Shown here piece after piece: positions 63,054-64,000 of a stretch of DNA of 64,000 nt. Each line of letters starts with the position of its first letter. The first letter of the stretch is position 1. Position numbers and translations under genes: made by a program. Source of the stretch: Alphaproteobacteria bacterium (lineage in GTDB: Bacteria > Pseudomonadota > Alphaproteobacteria > Caulobacterales > Caulobacteraceae); NCBI GenBank assembly GCA_025359785.1, contig JANYET010000005.1, positions 53,433 through 117,432 on the forward strand, given 5' to 3'. The notes under the pieces are model-generated. The model was given only the letters and a program-made list of their open reading frames with translations. It made no database searches and was not told the DNA's origin.

Positions 63054-63122
63054 ATGCGCACGCGCACTGCCAGCCTGCTTCTTCTTCCGCTGGGGCTTAG
63101 CCGCCCCTGGGCGCCTTACTAG
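63054..63122 (+). CDS. leuL: Leucine-rich leader peptide of leuA (attenuator)
   Basis: This 22-codon ORF reads MRTRTASLLLLPLGLSRPWA followed by PY, with six Leu in eight consecutive codons. A GAGG ribosome-binding site lies about 9 bases upstream. Ribosome stalling at the Leu codons would couple leuA transcription to leucyl-tRNA charging. It lies 81 bases before leuA on the same strand. The gene is too short to be supported by anything but context and composition. Confidence 0.75.
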   Translation: MRTRTASLLLLPLGLSRPWAPY

Positions 63123-63175
63123 GCTGCGCGTCTTCGCGGCCGGGCGTTCAGGGGTTTTCCGCATCGCCTGACCCC
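63104..63175 (+). promoter_or_regulatory. Attenuator secondary structures between leader peptide and leuA
   Basis: CCCCTGGGCGCC (63104-63115, inside the leader codons) can pair with GGCGTTCAGGGG (63143-63154) over 12 positions including two G-U. TTTT follows at 63155-63158. The same right arm can instead pair downstream: TCAGG (63148-63152) with CCTGA (63167-63171), or GGGGT with ACCCC (63171-63175). The mutually exclusive pairings fit attenuation. No energies were computed. Confidence 0.6.
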
Positions 63176-63203
63176 AGCAATTTCCGCGAAGAGACCAGAA
63201 CAT

Positions 63204-64000
63204 CATGACGACCGCCGCCGCTAATGGCCCCGCTGATGAATCCGCAGCGCCCGGCTTGGAACGCGCCAAAGGTTCCCCGCAAGACAGGGTCATCGTCTTC
63301 GACACCACCATGCGCGACGGCGAGCAATCGCCCGGCGCGTCGATGTCGCTGGAAGAGAAGATCGAACTCTCCAAGATCCTTGAGGAAATGCGCGTCGATG
63401 TGATCGAGGCGGGCTTTCCGATCGCGTCGAACGGCGACTTCGAGGCCGTCCGTCAGATCGCCGAGCTGGTCACCGAAAGCACTGTCTGCGGCCTGGCCCG
63501 CGCCGGCATGGCCGATATCGACCGCTGCGCGGAAGCGATCCGCAAGGCCAAGCGCGGCCGCATCCACACCTTTCTGTCCACCAGCCCCAGTCACCGCGAC
63601 CACATCCTGCATGCCTCGCAAGAGGACATCCTGGAGATGATCACCAAGTCGGTGGGCCACGCCCGCAACCTGTGTGGCGACGTGGAATGGTCGGCCCAAG
63701 ACGCCACCCGCACCGAACAGGACTTTCTGCGCCGCTGCGTCGACGCCGCGATCAAGGCCGGCGCCGGCACGGTCAACCTGCCCGATACCGTCGGCTATAG
63801 CTACCCGAGCGAATATGCCGAGATGTTCCGCGATATCCTTGAGCACGTGGACGGGGCTGACAAAATCATCCTGTCGACCCATTGCCACAACGACCTGGGC
63901 TTGGCGGTCGCCAATTCCCTGGCAGGTGTCAAGATCGGCGGCGCACGCCAAGTGGAGTGCACGATCAATGGTCTGGGTGAGCGGGCCGGCAATTGCAGCC
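63204..64000 (+). CDS. leuA: 2-Isopropylmalate synthase LeuA (3' partial)
   Basis: The first 265 residues of the leucine-pathway enzyme that condenses acetyl-CoA with 2-oxoisovalerate. The TIM-barrel motifs are FDTTMRDGEQSPGASMSLEE, the metal ligands HCHND in STHCHNDLGLAVANSLAG, and CTINGLGERAGN near the end. The gene continues past the window. The ATG at 63204 follows GAAGAGA. A Leu-rich leader peptide and alternative hairpins precede it. Confidence 0.95.

Overview
The window is high-GC DNA from an alphaproteobacterium, most likely in the Caulobacterales (Phenylobacterium/Caulobacter type). The main evidence is a cckA-type hybrid kinase gene directly behind fliQ-fliR-flhB, a textbook CtrA box (TTAA-N7-TTAA) with an adjacent GANTC site between fliO and flgB, and a proteome rich in TonB receptors, Fe(II)/2-oxoglutarate dioxygenases, glutathione transferases and DUF2171/DUF4169-type small proteins. 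Genus assignment is inference. I saw no tRNA or rRNA gene, prophage, insertion sequence or CRISPR array.

Layout. 0-5 kb: a TPR/AMIN-like protein cut by the window start, then a redoxin/cytochrome c/copper monooxygenase fusion. 5.2-17.4 kb: flagellar export and rod genes, made of fliO-fliP plus a retropepsin gene on the minus strand, flgB-flgC-fliE, and fliQ-fliR-flhB-cckA. Between fliE and fliQ lies about 4.6 kb with an OpuC-like osmolyte ABC transporter, a membrane protein, a PEP-CTERM protein, a duplicated fragment of the transporter gene and a frameshifted ORF. 17.4-31.4 kb: a TPR/glycosyltransferase-like protein, a second PEP-CTERM protein, and a metabolic group with two PhyH-type and one TauD-type dioxygenase, an SDR and a dienelactone hydrolase. 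Then come a flavoprotein, a DUF885 hydrolase, a LytTR regulator, a DUF2306 protein, a GST, a VOC protein and a LysR regulator. 31.5-37 kb: a tripartite drug efflux system (EmrA/EmrB/NodT-like) and an MHS-family transporter. 37-46 kb: an EF-G-like GTPase, two TPR-sulfotransferases and a large TonB-dependent receptor. 46-54.8 kb: aminopeptidase P, PrmA, two GIY-YIG proteins, a UvrD/PcrA helicase and a small lipoprotein operon. 54.9-64 kb: a PadR-HAAS pair, a Coq4-like gene behind two tandem palindromic operators, small DUF proteins, an M28 peptidase, an aspartate aminotransferase, a glycosyltransferase, a TVP38 membrane protein, a GST, and leuA (cut by the window end) preceded by a leucine-rich leader peptide.

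How the genes work together. The flagellar genes encode the export gate (FliO/P/Q/R, FlhB) and proximal rod (FlgB/C, FliE). CtrA sites and the neighbouring cckA tie them to the cell-cycle phosphorelay. The most unusual items are a GIY-YIG nuclease gene bracketed by two equal-length (124 bp) terminal-inverted-repeat elements, a direct duplication of the 3' end of the OpuC-like gene containing a five-unit hexamer expansion, near-perfect operator palindromes in front of the PadR and Coq4 genes, and a probable leucine attenuator in front of leuA.
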